Assembly: GCF_900115595.1 (NCBI RefSeq)
Contig: NZ_FOXA01000012.1
Location: forward strand, 1-64,000
Source: Tranquillimonas alkanivorans
Lineage (GTDB): Bacteria > Pseudomonadota > Alphaproteobacteria > Rhodobacterales > Rhodobacteraceae
DNA length: 64,000 nt
Direction of reading: 5' to 3'
This document shows, piece after piece, positions 29,489-38,888 of this stretch (position 1 is the stretch's first letter; the number at the start of each line of letters is the position of its first letter). The notes under the pieces were generated by a model. That model was given only the letters and a program-made list of their open reading frames with translations, ran no database searches and had not been told where the DNA came from. The position numbers and the translations under genes were made by a program.

Positions 29489-31927
29489 TCACGCTTTCCG
29501 TTTCGTCCGGAGCGTCGGGTCGGCCTGTGTCGGGTCCTCGGGCCAGGGGTGTTTCGGATAACGGCCGCGCATGTCCTTGCGCACGTCGGCATAGGAGGTG
29601 GCCCAGAACCCCGGCAGGTCCATCGTCGTCTGCACGGGCCGGTGCGCGGGCGACAGCAGCGTGACCCGCAGCGGGCGCCCGGCGACGGTGGGATGGGTGG
29701 TGGTGCCGAGCATCTCCTGCAGGCGGACTTGGATGCCCGGCGCCTCGCCGTCATAGTCGATGGGGATGCGCCGGCCGAGCGGGGTCTCCACGTGGGCCGG
29801 GGCCTCGCGGTCCAGCGTTTGCATCTGCTCCCAGTCGAGCATGGCGCGGAGCGGCTCGAGCAGGTCGAAGCGTTTCCAGTCCTCGGAGGTGCGGACGCCC
29901 TTGAGGTAGGGCAGAAGCCAGTCCTCCAGCGTCTCCATCAGAGCCGCATCGGAGAGGTCGGGCAGGTCCGCACCCGCCTCCCGCACCAGCGCCACGCGGG
30001 CGCGGAAGCGGCGGGCGGCGTCGGAGAATGTCAGGCCCAGCTCGCGCACGCCGTCGAGCATCGCGCGGGCCACGGCCTCGGGCGGGGCGTCGCGCCAGAG
30101 CCGGTCGTCGAGCACCACCGCGCCGAATCTCTCCTGCCTGCGCGCCACCACCCGGCGCTCGCGCTTCGACCATTCGCAGACGTCGGTCCAGCCGATCGCG
30201 TCGCCGTGCACGGCACGCAGTTCGGCCTCGGTAACTTCGACAGCCTGCCGGATCCTCGCCTCTCTCGGATGTCCGTCGGTGTCGGTGACCACGATCAGGC
30301 GGGCGCTGGCCAGCGGATCGTCCTCGGTCAGCGCCGCGCCCTTGCCGCCCGAGAGCACGAAGCGGGGCGCGTCGCCCTTCCGCCGCAGGCCGACCCGGTC
30401 GGGATAGGCCAGCGCGGCCTGCTGGGCGAGCGTGAAGTCCGCACCTTCCCCGGCGAGGCGGCGCAGGCGCTGCGCCTCGTCCTTCACCCGCGCGCGGGCG
30501 GGGCGAAGAAGCTGATACGGCCGCCGCTCGGCGAAGCCGCGCGGGTCTCGCAGCGCTTCCAGCCGCAGCGAAAGGTCGGCGGGCGCGCCCTTGAGGATGT
30601 CGCGGTCGGACAGGAGCGCCGCCAGATCCGCCGCCCCGCCGCCCGACAGCTGCAGCATGTGCGCCAGCCGCGGGTGCAGCGGCATCGCCGCCAGCGCGCG
30701 CCCGTGCGCCGTGATCGTCCCGCCGTCGAGCGCGCCGAGCGCCGTCAGCAGGGCCCGCGCCTCGGCATATGCCCCCTCGGGCGGCGGCGTCAGGAAGGGC
30801 AGCTCAGCGGGCTCCGCCACGCCCCAGAGCGCCAGTTCCAGAGCCAGCCCCGACAGGTCCGCCGCCTCGATCTCGGCCGGCGGGAAGGGCAGAAGGCCGC
30901 CCTCCTCTCCCTTCGTCCACATCCGGTAGCACACGCCCTCGGCCACCCGCCCGGCGCGGCCCCGGCGCTGGTCGGCCTCGGCCCGCGTCACCCGCTCCGT
31001 CACCAGCCGCGACATGCCCGAGCCGGGATCGAACCGCGCGCGCCGCGCGCGCCCGGCATCGACCACCACGCGCACGTCCTCGATGGTCAGCGACGTCTCG
31101 GCGATCGAAGTGGCGAGCACCAGCTTCCGCCCCTCCGCCGCCGGCGCGATCGCCGCGCGCTGGGCTTTCATCTCCATCGCACCGAAGAGCGGCCGCACAG
31201 CCACGCCCGCTGGCAGCCGGCCGGCCAGAGCGCCCTCGACCCGCCGGATTTCGCCTTCGCCCGGCAGGAACACCAGCACACCGCCCCCGGTCTCGCCCAC
31301 CGCCTGCGCCACCAGGTCGGCCACCGCCAGCTCAAACCGCGCGCCGTTCGCCACCGGCCGCTCCAGCCACCGCGTCTCCACCGGAAAGCTCCGCCCCTCC
31401 GACGTGATCACCGGCGCGTCGTCCATCAGCCGGGCCACCGGCGCGGCGTCCAGCGTCGCCGACATCGCCACCAGCACCAGGTCGTCGCGCAGCGCACCCC
31501 GGATCTCCAGGCACAGCGCCAGCCCGAGGTCGGCGTTCAGCGAGCGCTCGTGGAACTCGTCGAAGATTACCGCGCCGACGCCCGCAAGCTCGGGGTCGGA
31601 CTGGATCATCCGCGTCAGGATCCCCTCGGTGACCACCTCGATCCGGGTGGCGCGCGACACCTTCGCCTCGCCCCGGATGCGGTAGCCGACGGTGCGGCCC
31701 ACCGGCTCGCCCAGCGTCTCTGCCATCCGCTCGGCGGCGGCACGGGCGGCCAGCCGGCGGGGCTCCAGCATCACGATCCGGCCGGGCCGCAGGCCCGCCT
31801 CCAGCATCGCCAGCGGCACGCGCGTGGTCTTGCCCGCGCCGGGCGGGGCCTGCAGCACCGCGCGCCCCTCGGCACGCAGCGCTTCGATCAGGTCGGGCAG
31901 GGCATCGTCGATGGGAAGGCGCATCAT
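29489..31927 (-). CDS. hrpB: ATP-dependent helicase HrpB
   Basis: 812-residue DEAH/RHA helicase. Walker A GAGKT at residues 30-34, DEFHERS Walker B, SATLD motif III, then the helicase C domain ([16 protein letters not shown]) and the HrpB-specific C-terminal domain. ATG 31927 follows AAGGCGGGC; a second ATG lies directly after it, and upstream in-frame codons lack a ribosome-binding site. HrpB has been linked to RNA metabolism but its substrate is unclear. Divergent from meaB, 74 nt apart. Confidence 0.95.
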   Translation of the reverse strand: MMRLPIDDALPDLIEALRAEGRAVLQAPPGAGKTTRVPLAMLEAGLRPGRIVMLEPRRLAARAAAERMAETLGEPVGRTVGYRIRGEAKVSRATRIEVVTEGILTRMIQSDPELAGVGAVIFDEFHERSLNADLGLALCLEIRGALRDDLVLVAMSATLDAAPVARLMDDAPVITSEGRSFPVETRWLERPVANGARFELAVADLVAQAVGETGGGVLVFLPGEGEIRRVEGALAGRLPAGVAVRPLFGAMEMKAQRAAIAPAAEGRKLVLATSIAETSLTIEDVRVVVDAGRARRARFDPGSGMSRLVTERVTRAEADQRRGRAGRVAEGVCYRMWTKGEEGGLLPFPPAEIEAADLSGLALELALWGVAEPAELPFLTPPPEGAYAEARALLTALGALDGGTITAHGRALAAMPLHPRLAHMLQLSGGGAADLAALLSDRDILKGAPADLSLRLEALRDPRGFAERRPYQLLRPARARVKDEAQRLRRLAGEGADFTLAQQAALAYPDRVGLRRKGDAPRFVLSGGKGAALTEDDPLASARLIVVTDTDGHPREARIRQAVEVTEAELRAVHGDAIGWTDVCEWSKRERRVVARRQERFGAVVLDDRLWRDAPPEAVARAMLDGVRELGLTFSDAARRFRARVALVREAGADLPDLSDAALMETLEDWLLPYLKGVRTSEDWKRFDLLEPLRAMLDWEQMQTLDREAPAHVETPLGRRIPIDYDGEAPGIQVRLQEMLGTTTHPTVAGRPLRVTLLSPAHRPVQTTMDLPGFWATSYADVRKDMRGRYPKHPWPEDPTQADPTLRTKRKA

Positions 31928-32001
31928 GCCCGCCTTATCGCAAGCCGGGGGCGCGGGCGAAAGGCTGGACAAGCCGCGCGGCCCCATGCACATCGACAGG
32001 G

Positions 32002-32997
32002 ATGACGCACGACCTCGACACCCTCGCCGAGCGCCTCCGCACCGGCGACCGCCGCGCCCTGGCCCGCGCGATCACCCTTGTCGAAAGCGGCCGTGCCGAC
32101 CACCGCGCGCAGGCGACCGAACTTCTGGCGAAGCTCGCCGACCCAAGGCGCGAGGCGCTGCGCATCGGCCTCTCGGGCACGCCCGGCGTCGGCAAGTCCA
32201 CCTTCATCGAGGCGTTCGGCACCCGCCTGACCGCGCAGGGCCTGCGCGTCGCGGTGCTGGCGGTCGATCCGTCCTCCGCCCGCACCGGCGGCTCGATTCT
32301 GGGCGACAAGACCCGAATGGAGCGGCTGTCGCGCGACCCGAGGGCCTTCATCCGCCCCTCGCCCAGCCAGAGCGAACTCGGCGGCGTCGCCCGCCGCACG
32401 CGCGAGGCGGTGAGCCTGTGCGAGGCCGCGGGCTTCGACGTCGTGCTGATCGAGACCGTCGGCGTCGGCCAGAGCGAGACGTTGGTGGCCGAGATGTCGG
32501 ATCTGTTCGTCCTGCTCATCGCGCCGGGCGGCGGCGACGAGTTGCAGGGCGTCAAGCGCGGGATCATGGAAACGGCGGACCTGATCCTGGTCAACAAGGC
32601 CGACGGCGACATGAAGTCCGCCGCCACCCGCACCGCCGCCGACTACGCCGGCGCGCTGCGCCTGTTGCGCAAGCGCCCGCAGGACCCGCAGGGTTTCCCG
32701 AAGGCGCTCACCGTCTCGGCCGAGACGGACGAGGGGCTGGACGCCGCCTGGTCCGAGATGCAGGCCCTGGCCGAATGGCGCCGCGCCCACGGCCACTGGG
32801 TCGCCCGCCGGGCCGAGCAGAACGCCCGCTGGTTCGCCGAGGAGGTGCGGCAGGGCTTGCTCGCCCGCCTGCGCGAAGACCCCGCCACGCGCGAGGCGAT
32901 GGAGCGGCTCTCGCGCCGTGTCGCCGACGGCACGCTGCCGCCCTCGGCTGCCGCGGCGCAGGTGCTCGACCAGCTTCCCGAGGCCTCCGGCCGCTAG
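32002..32997 (+). CDS. meaB: MeaB-type G3E GTPase (methylmalonyl-CoA mutase chaperone)
   Basis: 331 residues. Walker A GTPGVGKS (59-66), the [24 protein letters not shown] segment, and NKAD for guanine recognition define the MeaB/ArgK group, which guards and reloads the B12 cofactor of methylmalonyl-CoA mutase. The mutase is not in the window; prpE at 45 kb would feed the same propionate pathway. Poor Shine-Dalgarno spacing (CAGGG directly before ATG). Confidence 0.93.
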   Translation: MTHDLDTLAERLRTGDRRALARAITLVESGRADHRAQATELLAKLADPRREALRIGLSGTPGVGKSTFIEAFGTRLTAQGLRVAVLAVDPSSARTGGSILGDKTRMERLSRDPRAFIRPSPSQSELGGVARRTREAVSLCEAAGFDVVLIETVGVGQSETLVAEMSDLFVLLIAPGGGDELQGVKRGIMETADLILVNKADGDMKSAATRTAADYAGALRLLRKRPQDPQGFPKALTVSAETDEGLDAAWSEMQALAEWRRAHGHWVARRAEQNARWFAEEVRQGLLARLREDPATREAMERLSRRVADGTLPPSAAAAQVLDQLPEASGR

Positions 32998-32999
32998 GG

Positions 33000-33021
33000 C
33001 ATCTTCGGTCCTGAAATATCC
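33000..33021 (-). repeat. 22-bp inverted repeat, right copy
   Basis: Exact reverse complement of 29460-29481, placed 2 nt after the meaB stop. It is followed by two compact GC hairpins, 33036-33044 with 33048-33056 (9 bp, 3-nt loop) and 33070-33075 with 33079-33084. The whole looks like a mobile or spreading intergenic module rather than a terminator. Confidence 0.8.
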
Positions 33022-33126
33022 CCGCCGGAGGCACCGCGCCGGGCGCAGCCCGGCGCCACGAAAAGGCGTCGCGCCGCAGGCGCGTCCGCGTTCCGACACG
33101 GTGCCGCCAGGGCCCCCATGAATCGC

Positions 33127-33154
33127 TTGACCTCCCCCGCCAACCCCCTTACAC
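33127..33154 (+). promoter_or_regulatory. Predicted sigma-70 promoter for rpmB
   Basis: TTGACC (33127-33132), 16 nt, TTACAC (33149-33154), then GGCGC. Matches the arrangement before rpsM (13981). About 94 nt before the rpmB ATG. Confidence 0.55.
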
Positions 33155-33247
33155 GGCGCAGACGGAATTCGGGGCGCTGCCGTGGGCGGTGCCCCTTGGT
33201 ATTGCCGGACCCGCAGGACGTCCGGCTCAGGACTGAGGAAAACGCCC

Positions 33248-33535
33248 ATGTCGCGCCGCTGCGAACTGACCGGAAAGGGCCCGGTGACTGGCAACAACGT
33301 CAGCCACGCCCACAACAAGACCCGCCGCCGCTTTCTGCCGAACCTGAACGACGTCTCGCTGATGTCCGAAACGCTGGGCCGCACGTTCAAGCTGCGGATC
33401 TCGGCGTCGGCGCTGCGCACCGTCGATCACCGGGGCGGGCTAGACAACTACCTGCTCAAGGCGAAAGAGGCCCAGCTGGCCCCCAACGCCCTGAAGATCA
33501 AGCGCGAACTGGAAAAGGCGCAGGCCACCGCCTGA
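33248..33535 (+). CDS. rpmB: 50S ribosomal protein L28
   Basis: 95-residue L28. [21 protein letters not shown] and TRRRFLPNL are diagnostic. The ATG at 33248 gives the usual alpha-proteobacterial length; upstream in-frame residues are not L28-like. It stands apart from the main ribosomal cluster, without rpmG, and has its own predicted promoter and terminator. Confidence 0.97.
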   Translation: MSRRCELTGKGPVTGNNVSHAHNKTRRRFLPNLNDVSLMSETLGRTFKLRISASALRTVDHRGGLDNYLLKAKEAQLAPNALKIKRELEKAQATA

Positions 33536-33551
33536 GGCTTCTTCGTCGCCA

Positions 33552-33600
33552 GACGATCACGGCCCCGCCCGGCACCGGCCCGGCGGGGCTGCGTCGTTTT
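33552..33600 (+). terminator. Terminator after rpmB
   Basis: GC stem 33562-33569 with 33582-33589, extended outward with interruptions (33553-33556 with 33594-33597), then four T at 33597-33600. Lies 17 nt after the stop. Confidence 0.6.
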
Positions 33601-33642
33601 GGACTCTGGAAGCGTGTGTGCGGTCGTATCACTGATCGGCGC

Positions 33643-34062
33643 ATGAAACAGATCCTCCTTTCCTGCGCCTTCGCGCTCGCCGCATTCCCCGCCCTCGCCG
33701 AGATCGTCGTCGAGCCGGGCGAGGCACGCATCTCCCGCCCCGGCGCCCCCTCGGGCGCGGCCTTCCTGACCGTCACCAACACCGGCGACTTGGCCGACAG
33801 GCTGACGGGCGCCCGCACTGACGCCGCTGAGAAGGCCCAGCTGCACACGCATGTCCACGAGGACGGCGTGATGAAGATGCTTCACGTCGAGGACGGCTTC
33901 GAGATCGCGGCGGGCGAATCGCTCGCCCTCGAACGCGGCGGCGACCACGTGATGCTGATGGGCCTTGCCCCGCTCGATCCCGAGGGAACGCTGAACCTGA
34001 CGCTGATCTTCGAGAACGCGGGCGAGATCGAGGTCGAGCTGCCGGTCGCGCTACCGCGCTGA
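33643..34062 (+). CDS. Periplasmic copper chaperone PCu(A)C
   Basis: 139 residues with a signal peptide (about 1-19, cut after ALA). Copper ligands H68, M79, H102 and M104 fit the family pattern H-x10-M-x(21-22)-H-x-M. PCu(A)C delivers Cu(I) to the CuA/CuB sites of cytochrome oxidases. No senC/sco gene is adjacent. Its last 12 bases overlap the end of the convergent sirtuin gene. Confidence 0.92.
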   Translation: MKQILLSCAFALAAFPALAEIVVEPGEARISRPGAPSGAAFLTVTNTGDLADRLTGARTDAAEKAQLHTHVHEDGVMKMLHVEDGFEIAAGESLALERGGDHVMLMGLAPLDPEGTLNLTLIFENAGEIEVELPVALPR

Positions 34063-34743
34063 TCCCAGCACCTCGTTCACCCAGGCCGGCACCACCTCGC
34101 TAGCGGGGCCATAGCGCCCCGCGTCGAACCCCGTTGCGCCGTCGGACGGTTCGAGGTTCAGCTCCAGCGTCGCGGCCCCGAACGCCTTGGCCTCGGCCAC
34201 GAAGCCCGCGGCCGGATAGACGCTCCCGGACGTCCCGATCGACACGAAAAGCCGCGCGCGCTCCAGCGCCTCGACGATCCGCTCCATGTGATACGGCATC
34301 TCGCCGAACCAGACGACGTCGGGCCGGACGGCCGCCGCCCGGCATTGCGGGCAGGCATCGGCGGTCGACAGGGCAGGGGCCGCGTCCCAGCGCGCCCCGC
34401 AGGCGGCGCAAAGCGTGCGGAAAAGCTCTCCGTGCATGTGGATGACCGACCGGCTGCCCGCCCGTTCGTGCAGGTCGTCGATGTTCTGCGTGACGATCAG
34501 CACGTCCTCGTCCGCCTCGGCCTCCAGCCGCGCCAGCGCCCGGTGCGCCGCGTTCGGCTCGGCCTCCGCCGCATTGGCGCGCCGCGCGTTGTAGAAGTCG
34601 TGGACCAGCGCGGGGTCAGCGGCGAAGCCGTCGGGCGTCGCCACCTCGCTCAGGTCGTACCTCGACCAGAGGCCGCCCTTGTCACGGAAGGTGCCGAGGC
34701 CGCTTTCCGCCGAAACGCCGGCCCCGGTCAGGATCACGATCAT
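34051..34743 (-). CDS. cobB: NAD-dependent protein deacylase (sirtuin)
   Basis: 230-residue Sir2 family protein. NAD-binding [14 protein letters not shown] at 7-20, [12 protein letters not shown], catalytic His in HMHGELF, and a zinc ribbon of two Cys pairs (CAAC...CPQC). Removes acyl groups from lysines, e.g. on acyl-CoA synthetases such as PrpE/Acs in other bacteria. Converges and overlaps with the copper chaperone gene. Confidence 0.95.
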   Translation of the reverse strand: MIVILTGAGVSAESGLGTFRDKGGLWSRYDLSEVATPDGFAADPALVHDFYNARRANAAEAEPNAAHRALARLEAEADEDVLIVTQNIDDLHERAGSRSVIHMHGELFRTLCAACGARWDAAPALSTADACPQCRAAAVRPDVVWFGEMPYHMERIVEALERARLFVSIGTSGSVYPAAGFVAEAKAFGAATLELNLEPSDGATGFDAGRYGPASEVVPAWVNEVLGSAR

Positions 34744-34771
34744 GCCGCCACCTCGGGCGGCACGCGCCGCC

Positions 34772-35071
34772 TCAGCTGCAATAGGTCTCGGCCGTGGTGC
34801 CGAACCGCTTGTACTTCTGCCAGAACGTCTCGTCGCTGCGGCGGTCCGACTGGCGCACGACCTGCGCCTGGTGCGGGTCGCGGAAGAACTTCGCCGCCAG
34901 GCGCTGGTCGCGCCGGTCCAGCGTCAGGTCGGCCACGTGCTGGATGCAGCCGCACAGCGCCCGGTTGCCGGACGCCCGTTCCGAACTCAGGCACGCCCGT
35001 TCGATGGTGCCCGCCTGGGCCGCGCCGCCCGCGCAAACGGCCAGAGCCGCGATCGCAAGGAATTTCTTCAT
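34772..35071 (-). CDS. Small secreted protein of unknown function
   Basis: 99 residues; signal peptide about 1-20 ([20 protein letters not shown]). The mature part has Cys at CLSS, CGC and the C-terminal YCS, suggesting disulfides, and a motif [15 protein letters not shown]. Family not named with confidence. GACGAGCAG gives a weak ribosome-binding site. It lies 28 nt upstream of cobB in the same direction and may be co-transcribed. Confidence 0.75.
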   Translation of the reverse strand: MKKFLAIAALAVCAGGAAQAGTIERACLSSERASGNRALCGCIQHVADLTLDRRDQRLAAKFFRDPHQAQVVRQSDRRSDETFWQKYKRFGTTAETYCS

Positions 35072-35200
35072 CTGCTCGTCCTCGTTCCTGCCGGGGCCGC
35101 CCGCTTGCCGCGTGCTTGTCCCCGGTCACTGCCATGTGAGGAACGATGCCTGAGTCGAAGATACTTTTCAATTTTTCAAGACCCGCGCGCACGCCCTGTC

Positions 35201-35482
35201 TCACCCGGTGATGCGAAACGACGACTCCCCCTCCGGCGTGCCCCGCGACACCTCCTCGACCGTATCCACCCGCGCCGGCAGCGGCCCCTGGTTCAGCCGC
35301 TCCACCATCGCGCGCACGGCGTCCTCCGGCCCCTCGAGCCACGCCTCCACCGCGCCGTCATCCGCGTTGCGCACCCAGCCCGCCAGGCCCAGCTCCTCGG
35401 CCTCGCCCTGCGTCCACGCCCGGAAGCTCACGCCCTGCACGCGCCCCGTCACGCGCACCTCGACCGCCACACGCTCCGACAT
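35201..35482 (-). CDS. acyP: Acylphosphatase
   Basis: 93-residue acylphosphatase with the phosphate-binding loop [13 protein letters not shown] (Arg) and the catalytic Asn in [17 protein letters not shown]. Hydrolyses acyl phosphates. GGAGGATGCG precedes the ATG at 35482. Divergent from lepA, 102-nt gap. Confidence 0.95.
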   Translation of the reverse strand: MSERVAVEVRVTGRVQGVSFRAWTQGEAEELGLAGWVRNADDGAVEAWLEGPEDAVRAMVERLNQGPLPARVDTVEEVSRGTPEGESSFRITG

Positions 35483-35548
35483 CGCATCCTCCGCTCCAAA
35501 ACCCTGCCCGAAAGGCTGCCACGACAGCCGCCGCAACACCAAGTCCGC

Positions 35549-35577
35549 TTGACCAGACACGGTTTCCACCGCATATC
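35549..35577 (+). promoter_or_regulatory. Predicted promoter placing the start of transcription at the lepA ATG
   Basis: TTGACC (35549-35554), 17 nt, CATATC (35572-35577). A start site 7-8 nt further falls on or next to the ATG at 35585, and there is no Shine-Dalgarno sequence, which suggests a leaderless mRNA. Confidence 0.5.
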
Positions 35578-35584
35578 GCCGGTC

Positions 35585-37387
35585 ATGACCGAGCTCCGTT
35601 ACATCCGCAATTTCTCCATCGTCGCCCATATCGACCACGGGAAATCCACCCTGGCCGACCGCCTGATCCAGCTCACTGGAACGGTGGCCGAACGGGACAT
35701 GAAGGAACAGCTGCTCGACGCGATGGATATCGAGCGCGAGCGCGGCATCACTATCAAGGCCAACACCGTCCGGATCGAGTATCCGGCCAAGGACGGCCAC
35801 ACCTACATCCTCAACCTCATCGACACGCCGGGCCACGTCGACTTCGCCTACGAGGTCTCGCGCTCGATGCAGGCGGTGGAGGGGTCGCTCCTCGTCGTCG
35901 ACGCCACCCAGGGCGTCGAGGCGCAGACGCTCGCCAACGTCTACACCGCGATCGAGGCGGATCACGAGATCGTCCCCGTCCTCAACAAGATCGACCTTCC
36001 GGCCGCCGAGCCCGAGCGCGTGAAGGAGCAGATCGAGGACGTGATCGGGATCGAGGCGCACGACGCCGTCGAGATCAGCGCCAAGACCGGCCTCGGCATC
36101 CCCGAGATGCTCGAAGCCATCGTCCAGCGCCTGCCCGCCCCGCCCGAGGGCGACCGCGACGCGCCGCTCAAGGCCATGCTGGTCGATTCGAAGTACGACC
36201 CCTATCTCGGCGTCGTCGTCATCGTCCGCATCATCGACGGCGTGCTGAAGAAGGGCCAGCGCATCCGCATGATGAAGACGGGCGGCACCTACGACGTCGA
36301 CAAGGTCGGAGTCTACCGCCCCGCCATGACCGACGTCGAAGAACTCGGCCCGGGCGAGATCGGCTTTCTCACCGCCTCGATCAAGCAGGTGCGCGACACC
36401 CGCGTGGGCGACACCATCACGACCGAGAAGAAGCCGACCGAGAAGGCGCTGCCGGGCTTCAAGCCCTCGGTCCCGGTGGTGTTCTGCGGCCTGTTCCCGG
36501 TCGACACCAACGACTTCGACGACATGCGCGATGCGATCGAGAAGCTCGCGCTCAACGACGCATCCTTCACCTACGAGATGGAGACCTCGGCCGCGCTCGG
36601 CTTTGGCTTCCGCTGTGGCTTCCTGGGCCTTCTGCACCTCGAGGTCATCCGCGACCGGCTCGAACGCGAGTACGACATCGAGCTCATCACCACCGCCCCC
36701 AGCGTGATCTTCCACGTCCACACCCGCGACGGCGAGATGATCGAGCTGCACAACCCTGCCGACATGCCCGACCCGGCGACCGTCGATCATATCGAGGAGC
36801 CGCGCATCAAGGCGACGATCCTGGTGCCCGACGAGTACCTGGGCGATGTGCTCAAGCTTTGCCAGGACCGGCGCGGCGTGCAGATGGACCTGACCTATGC
36901 CGGCACGCGGGCGATGGTGGTCTATGACCTGCCGCTGGCCGAGGTCGTCTTCGACTTCTACGACCGGCTGAAGTCGGTGACAAAGGGCTATGCCAGCTTC
37001 GACTACCAGATGATCGGTTACCGGGAAGATAACCTGGTGAAGATGTCGATCCTGGTGAACGACGAGCCGGTGGATGCGCTTGCCATGATGGTCCACCGGG
37101 ACCGCGCCGAGGGCCGCGGCCGCGCCATGTGCGAGAAGCTCAAAGAGCTGATCCCGCGCCACATGTTCAAGATCCCGATCCAGGCGGCCATCGGCGGCCG
37201 CGTGATCGCGCGCGAGACCCTGTCGGCCATGCGCAAGGACGTGACCGCCAAATGCTACGGCGGCGACGCCACCCGGAAGCGCAAGCTTCTGGAGAAGCAG
37301 AAGGCCGGCAAGAAGAAGATGCGCCAGTTCGGCAAGGTCGAGATCCCGCAGGAAGCGTTCATCAACGCGTTGAAGATGGATAGTTGA
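35585..37387 (+). CDS. lepA: Elongation factor 4
   Basis: 600-residue ribosome-binding GTPase, usual length. G1 [15 protein letters not shown]2 region ERGITIK, G3 DTPGHVDF, G4 NKIDLP, then the EF-G-like domains and the LepA-specific C-terminus. EF4 acts on stalled or mis-translocated ribosomes and in 30S maturation. ATG 35585 is preceded by no Shine-Dalgarno; long upstream in-frame sequence is excluded because it lies outside the family and antisense to acyP. Confidence 0.97.
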   Translation: MTELRYIRNFSIVAHIDHGKSTLADRLIQLTGTVAERDMKEQLLDAMDIERERGITIKANTVRIEYPAKDGHTYILNLIDTPGHVDFAYEVSRSMQAVEGSLLVVDATQGVEAQTLANVYTAIEADHEIVPVLNKIDLPAAEPERVKEQIEDVIGIEAHDAVEISAKTGLGIPEMLEAIVQRLPAPPEGDRDAPLKAMLVDSKYDPYLGVVVIVRIIDGVLKKGQRIRMMKTGGTYDVDKVGVYRPAMTDVEELGPGEIGFLTASIKQVRDTRVGDTITTEKKPTEKALPGFKPSVPVVFCGLFPVDTNDFDDMRDAIEKLALNDASFTYEMETSAALGFGFRCGFLGLLHLEVIRDRLEREYDIELITTAPSVIFHVHTRDGEMIELHNPADMPDPATVDHIEEPRIKATILVPDEYLGDVLKLCQDRRGVQMDLTYAGTRAMVVYDLPLAEVVFDFYDRLKSVTKGYASFDYQMIGYREDNLVKMSILVNDEPVDALAMMVHRDRAEGRGRAMCEKLKELIPRHMFKIPIQAAIGGRVIARETLSAMRKDVTAKCYGGDATRKRKLLEKQKAGKKKMRQFGKVEIPQEAFINALKMDS

Positions 37388-37391
37388 CGCC

Positions 37392-37417
37392 TGTCATCCC
37401 CGCGAAAGCGGGCACCT
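37392..37417 (+). repeat. Palindromic intergenic repeat, copy A
   Basis: Contains TCCCCGCGAAAGCGGG, flanked by TGTCA and CACCT. The core CCCGC...GCGGG forms a short hairpin. Five nt after the lepA stop. Five copies of this family lie within 0.8 kb. Confidence 0.8.
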
Positions 37418-37458
37418 GCCACCGCTCACGCTGCGCCCATCCTTCCGCTAACACCGCG

Positions 37459-37485
37459 AGTCCCCGCTTCCGCGGGGGTGACACC
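37459..37485 (-). repeat. Palindromic intergenic repeat, copy B
   Basis: Same family as copy A in reverse orientation: TCCCCGCTTCCGCGGGGG then TGACACC. With copy A it forms an inverted pair. Confidence 0.75.
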
Positions 37486-37587
37486 AACGGGACCTCCGCA
37501 AGGCTCTAGTGGCCGATGTTCGCCTCTGTCGCTGCCCCTAGCTCCCATCACGCTCACCTCTCCCCCTGTCCACCTGCGCTCGCGCTT

Positions 37588-37615
37588 GGAGGTCCCCGCT
37601 TGCGCGGGGATGACA
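37588..37615 (-). repeat. Palindromic intergenic repeat, copy C
   Basis: GGAGGTCCCCGCTTGCGCGG then GGATGACA; same orientation as copy B. Confidence 0.8.
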
Positions 37616-37729
37616 CAAGACGCTCGCAATCGCTCCGCTGAGTTCGCCTCCCTTCGCTATCCGAATCCTGCTAATCTTCCCCAGCGTAACCCGGCCCCCT
37701 GGCCGGGCGCGGATGGGAGGATCCTGACC

Positions 37730-37981
37730 ATGCTGAGACGTCTTCTCGCGGCCGGTGCGGTCGCGCTCGCCTTCGCAGGCCCGGCGATGGCATTCCAGTG
37801 TCCGGCCGACATGGCCGAGATCGACGCGGCGCTCGCCTCGAACCCGCAGGTTTCGGACGAGGCGCTGCAAGAGGCACATAGCCTGCGGCAGAGGGGAGAG
37901 GAGTTGCACGCCGCCGGGGACCACCAAGCCTCGGTCGACGCGCTCGCCGAAGCTAAGGCGCTGCTGGGCATCGGAGGGTAG
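37730..37981 (+). CDS. Small secreted hypothetical protein
   Basis: 83 residues; signal peptide about 1-21 (LRRLLAAGAVALAFAGPAMA). Mature part FQCPADMAEIDAALASNPQV... is helical, with a C-terminal pattern GEELHAAGDHQASVDALAEAKALLG like a single TPR-type hairpin. One Cys. ATG 37730 with GGGAGG at 37715-37720. Function unknown. Confidence 0.8.
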   Translation: MLRRLLAAGAVALAFAGPAMAFQCPADMAEIDAALASNPQVSDEALQEAHSLRQRGEELHAAGDHQASVDALAEAKALLGIGG

Positions 37982-38051
37982 GGCAGAGGCCCGCCACTCG
38001 GCGGGCGCGGAGCCATTCCGTCCGCGGAAGGGCGCCGACGCCCTCCGCCGA

Positions 38052-38077
38052 GTCGTCCCCGCGAAAGCGGGGACCTC
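38052..38077 (+). repeat. Palindromic intergenic repeat, copy D
   Basis: GTCGTCCCCGCGAAAGCGGG then GACCTC; orientation of copy A, differing from it in few positions. Confidence 0.8.
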
Positions 38078-38187
38078 TCCCGCCGCCAGCGCGGCGGTCG
38101 TACCCGCGTCGCCACTTGTCCACGACGGAGGCGCACGCCGTCGGTCCGGCCGTGTCCGGCATCGTGGCACGGTCTGCGCTAACGGCG

Positions 38188-38217
38188 GGAGGTCCTTGCA
38201 TTCGCGGAAATGACAGG
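38188..38217 (-). repeat. Palindromic intergenic repeat, copy E (degenerate)
   Basis: GGAGGTCCTTGCATTCGCGG then AAATGACAGG; recognisable but with several changes that weaken the hairpin. Opposite to copy D. Confidence 0.6.
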
Positions 38218-38337
38218 CGCCGCGGCCCTGATAGCCGGTGAATGACCCAGGGCGACGGCGGGGCGGAGGGGACGGCGAGCAAATCATGGGCACAGCTTGC
38301 CGCCCAAGAGTGAACATCCCGTGAACGCACCGCGCGG

Positions 38338-38601
38338 TCACCACTGATCGTAAGAGCCGTCCAGTTCCTGCACCCGTTTCCACTTCTCCCAGAGCGCATC
38401 CTGGCGGCGGCGCACCTCGTCGACCGAGCGCTTGCGGAACTCCTCGACCAGCAGGCCGTCGCGGGGCGGGACGATGGTGGCGACGTGGCGGTTGTGGCTC
38501 ATCAGCCACAGGTGGCCCAACCGTTCCCGCACGAAGGCCAAGTCGCGGGCCATGTGGGCGCGGAAGTCGGTCAGGTGGACCTTGTGCAGGTGTGGCAGCA
38601 T
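38338..38601 (-). CDS. Phd/YefM-like protein without a toxin partner
   Basis: 87 residues from ATG 38601, preceded by AAAGGAG (38615-38609). The segment KVHLTDFRAHMARDLAFVRE and HLWLMSHNRHVATIVPP resembles the DNA-binding fold of Phd/YefM antitoxins (xxLTDFRxxL...xxITRHGRPVAVLVP). The C-terminal helix is basic with KWKRVQELDGSYDQW. No toxin-like gene (Doc, YoeB, PIN) is adjacent, so it may be a stand-alone regulator. The similarity is by eye. Confidence 0.65.
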   Translation of the reverse strand: MLPHLHKVHLTDFRAHMARDLAFVRERLGHLWLMSHNRHVATIVPPRDGLLVEEFRKRSVDEVRRRQDALWEKWKRVQELDGSYDQW

Positions 38602-38695
38602 GGGGCGGCTCCTTTCAGACCCGGAAGCGTACAGCGTTTGCCCGGAACTGTACCGGAGGTACGCTTTCGGACGCGTCACCGCCCCGTGCGGTGCC

Positions 38696-38839
38696 TCACA
38701 TCTGCGCCTCGGTCTCGATCGCTTCCTCCTGGATCGCGGCGCCGGTCTCTTCCAGGTCCTGCCCGAACCCGGCGGTGGTGTCGCAGGCGGCAAGGCCGGT
38801 CAGGGCGAGGATGGGCAGCAGTTTCACGAGCAGGTTCAT
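38696..38839 (-). CDS. Entericidin-like lipoprotein (47 aa)
   Basis: Translating the - strand gives MNLLVKLLPILALTGLAACD..., a lipoprotein signal with lipobox LAAC (Cys19), then TTAGFGQDLEETGAAIQEEA and IETEAQM. The CDTT.G.G.D....G.AI pattern is that of entericidins EcnA/EcnB, small membrane lipoproteins studied as a toxin/antidote pair. AAGAGGAAC lies before the ATG at 38839. Only one member is present here. Very short, so easily missed in annotation. Confidence 0.8.
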   Translation of the reverse strand: MNLLVKLLPILALTGLAACDTTAGFGQDLEETGAAIQEEAIETEAQM

Positions 38840-38888
38840 GGTGTTCCTCTTGGGTTCGTTGATCCTGCGCCCAACGCCCCCGGCCGCC

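Larger units (their letters stand above)
37388..37729. other. Gene-free stretch with palindromic repeats
   Basis: 342 nt without a supported gene. Contains three copies of a palindromic repeat (listed separately) and, just before the next gene, a 7-bp hairpin (37690-37696 with 37701-37707). No promoter could be assigned with confidence. Confidence 0.7.
37982..38337. other. Gene-free stretch with two more palindromic repeats
   Basis: 356 nt with no supported gene on either strand. Holds repeat copies D and E in inverted orientation, about 110 nt apart. Confidence 0.65.

Noticed and set aside
29261-32005. Open frame of ~910 codons on the + strand
   Set aside because: Antisense to hrpB, whose helicase motifs are complete; composition typical of a shadow.
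34679-35584. In-frame extension upstream of lepA
   Set aside because: Would run antisense through acyP and a small secreted protein gene and has no family support; EF4 begins at 35585.
37392-38217. Repeat cluster as a CRISPR array
   Set aside because: Copies alternate in orientation, spacing is irregular, and a gene lies between them; no cas genes.
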